Source: Porphyromonadaceae bacterium UBA4277
Lineage (GTDB): Bacteria > Bacteroidota > Bacteroidia > Bacteroidales > Muribaculaceae
Assembly (NCBI GenBank): GCA_002395965.1
Contig: DGVT01000090.1
Location: forward strand, 8,980 to 34,093
DNA length: 25,114 nucleotides
Direction: 5' to 3'
A program made the translations under genes and the position numbers. This document shows, piece by piece, positions 24,340-25,114 of the stretch (the stretch's first letter is position 1; the number at the start of each line of letters is the position of its first letter). Under the pieces are notes generated by a model. The model worked only from the letters and a program-made list of their open reading frames with translations, ran no database searches and was not told where the DNA came from.

Positions 24340-24388
24340 CGAAAATTCAGCGTTTACCGATTTTTTCGGTTAAACTGCTGATTTTTCG
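24340..24388 (+). terminator. Long hairpin terminator of the VTC operon
   Basis: CGAAAATTCAGC-GTTTACCGA (24340-24360) pairs with TCGGTTAAAC-TGCTGATTTTTCG (24365-24388 region) around a TTTT loop, with one mismatch and small bulges, giving a stem of about 20 bp. It lies 42 bases after the stop at 24298 and ahead of the sensor-kinase promoter region. Confidence 0.65.
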
Positions 24389-24411
24389 TGTGAATTATTA
24401 AACTTTTTCAC

Positions 24412-24419
24412 TAAATTTG
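24412..24419 (+). promoter_or_regulatory. -7 box of the sensor-kinase promoter
   Basis: TAAATTTG is an exact match to TAnnTTTG, 30 bases before the ATG at 24450. The expected -33 position (about 24388-24391) reads GTGT, so the upstream element is weak, which suits an activator-dependent or regulated promoter. Confidence 0.45.
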
Positions 24420-24436
24420 TTTCTAATTAGAAACAA
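24417..24436. promoter_or_regulatory. Perfect 20-base palindrome at the sensor-kinase transcription start
   Basis: TTGTTTCTAA and TTAGAAACAA form a perfect palindrome that begins in the -7 box and ends 13 bases before the start codon. A dimeric regulator bound here would block initiation. Autoregulation by a partner response regulator is one possibility. Confidence 0.5.
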
Positions 24437-24449
24437 TTATGCTGTGACA

Positions 24450-25114
24450 ATGAAAACGACCACAAGAAAAGAATTAATAACATACCTTGCCATTTGGACT
24501 GTACTCTTCCTGGCACCTCTGCTCAGCACGCTTGTTCACAGCATTGTCGAGGAAGATTACACATTCAAGTGGATGCCCGTGCTGCACATGTGGGACGGAC
24601 TCGTGGTCATGCTCATAGCATTCATTGTGCACAACTTTTTCCTGGCTCCAAGGCTCTTGTTCCAGCATAAGTGGAAAGGCTATGCCATTGCAATAATCGT
24701 TATTGCTGCTCTCTTCACCACCTATAAGTATTACTGCTCACCACCACAATTTCTCAAAGACAAGCTGCCACCTCCCATCGAGAGGCACATGGCAGACGAT
24801 AATAAAGCCGACAAAGAGCAGCTCAAAGAATTCAACCCCGATGACATGTCGCCCCGGCGGCCCGAGGCAGACATCCCATCGGGTCCACCGAGGCATCACG
24901 ACGGCAGGCCGCCATTGTCGCCCATGGACTTAATGTCAGCAATGCTGCTCTTGTCGCTCCTTGCAACCAACCTCGGCCTCAAGACACTCTTTCACAACAT
25001 CGACGAGGGCGAGCGGCAACGCAAGCTCGAGCAGCAGAACCTCAAGCAAGAGCTGTCCTATCTCAAATATCAGGTAAACCCCCACTTCCTGATGAACACG
25101 CTCAACAACATCCA
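24450..25114 (+). CDS. LytS-type sensor histidine kinase (5' part, cut by window end)
   Basis: The frame from ATG 24450 stays open for 221 codons to the window edge, so the gene is partial. Hydrophobic segments at about 11-29, 46-66, 78-95 and 160-178 suggest four membrane helices. A Pro/Asp-rich loop lies between the third and fourth (about 97-158, including KDKLPPPIERHMADD and PPRHHDGRPP), probably periplasmic. A coiled-coil-like stretch (ERQRKLEQQNLKQELSYL) leads to LKYQVNPHFLMNTLNNI, the signature of the His_kinase family (PF06580), with phospho-acceptor candidate H212. The ATPase domain and probably a LytTR-type response-regulator gene should follow beyond the window. The signal sensed is unknown. 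Confidence 0.9.
   Translation, partial: MKTTTRKELITYLAIWTVLFLAPLLSTLVHSIVEEDYTFKWMPVLHMWDGLVVMLIAFIVHNFFLAPRLLFQHKWKGYAIAIIVIAALFTTYKYYCSPPQFLKDKLPPPIERHMADDNKADKEQLKEFNPDDMSPRRPEADIPSGPPRHHDGRPPLSPMDLMSAMLLLSLLATNLGLKTLFHNIDEGERQRKLEQQNLKQELSYLKYQVNPHFLMNTLNNI

Noticed and set aside
1..25114. tRNA or rRNA genes, insertion sequences, prophage
   Set aside because: No cloverleaf, rRNA-like stretch, transposase or integrase signature was recognised on either strand.

Overview
The window looks like a chromosomal segment of a gut-type Bacteroidales bacterium, most like Muribaculaceae or Prevotella-type genomes. This rests on recalled family signatures, not a search. Supporting signs are Bacteroidota promoters (TTTG or TTG near -33, 19-20 bases, then TAnnTTTG), secreted proteins with dockerin-like tails, an OMP_b-brl_3 barrel, a NagB-like/PIG-L fusion protein, short palindromic repeats and tandem octamers. 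Host genes are visibly GC-rich, except for one AT-rich restriction-modification (R-M) cassette.

Layout. 1-289: REP-like palindromes flanked by TTTACTCG-type octamers. 282-4763 (-): two tandem paralogous secreted M6-type zinc metalloproteases, each ending in a dockerin-like Ca-binding domain. 5029-6138 (-): an unrecognised secreted protein with a Por/T9SS-like C-terminal module. 6374-8359 (+): NagB-like domain fused to a PIG-L deacetylase. 8538-10799 (+): outer-membrane beta-barrel receptor. 11020-12921 (-): tyrS followed by a SlyD-like FKBP prolyl isomerase. 13208-16443 (+): AT-rich AccI-like endonuclease and N6-adenine methyltransferase. 16446-18513 (+): flavin-reductase-like gene, thyA, folA. 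18647-20602 (+): a Cthe_2159-type carbohydrate-binding protein and a small exported dockerin protein. 20790-24298 (+): VTC-type polyphosphate polymerase, DUF4956 membrane protein, DUF2490 outer-membrane protein and a second Cthe_2159-type protein, a lipoprotein. 24450-end (+): start of a LytS-type sensor histidine kinase.

The most interesting unit is 18647-24298. A cytosolic triphosphate-tunnel polymerase, an inner-membrane protein, a predicted outer-membrane barrel and exported beta-helix polysaccharide-binding proteins sit together. That order suggests an envelope-spanning system linking polyphosphate (or another polyanion) to the cell surface. This is inference. The second theme is dockerin-like domains on three exported proteins with no cohesin or scaffoldin visible here. 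thyA and folA are a functional pair: ThyA produces dihydrofolate and FolA reduces it. The R-M cassette ends two bases before the next host gene, which looks like a precise acquisition junction.
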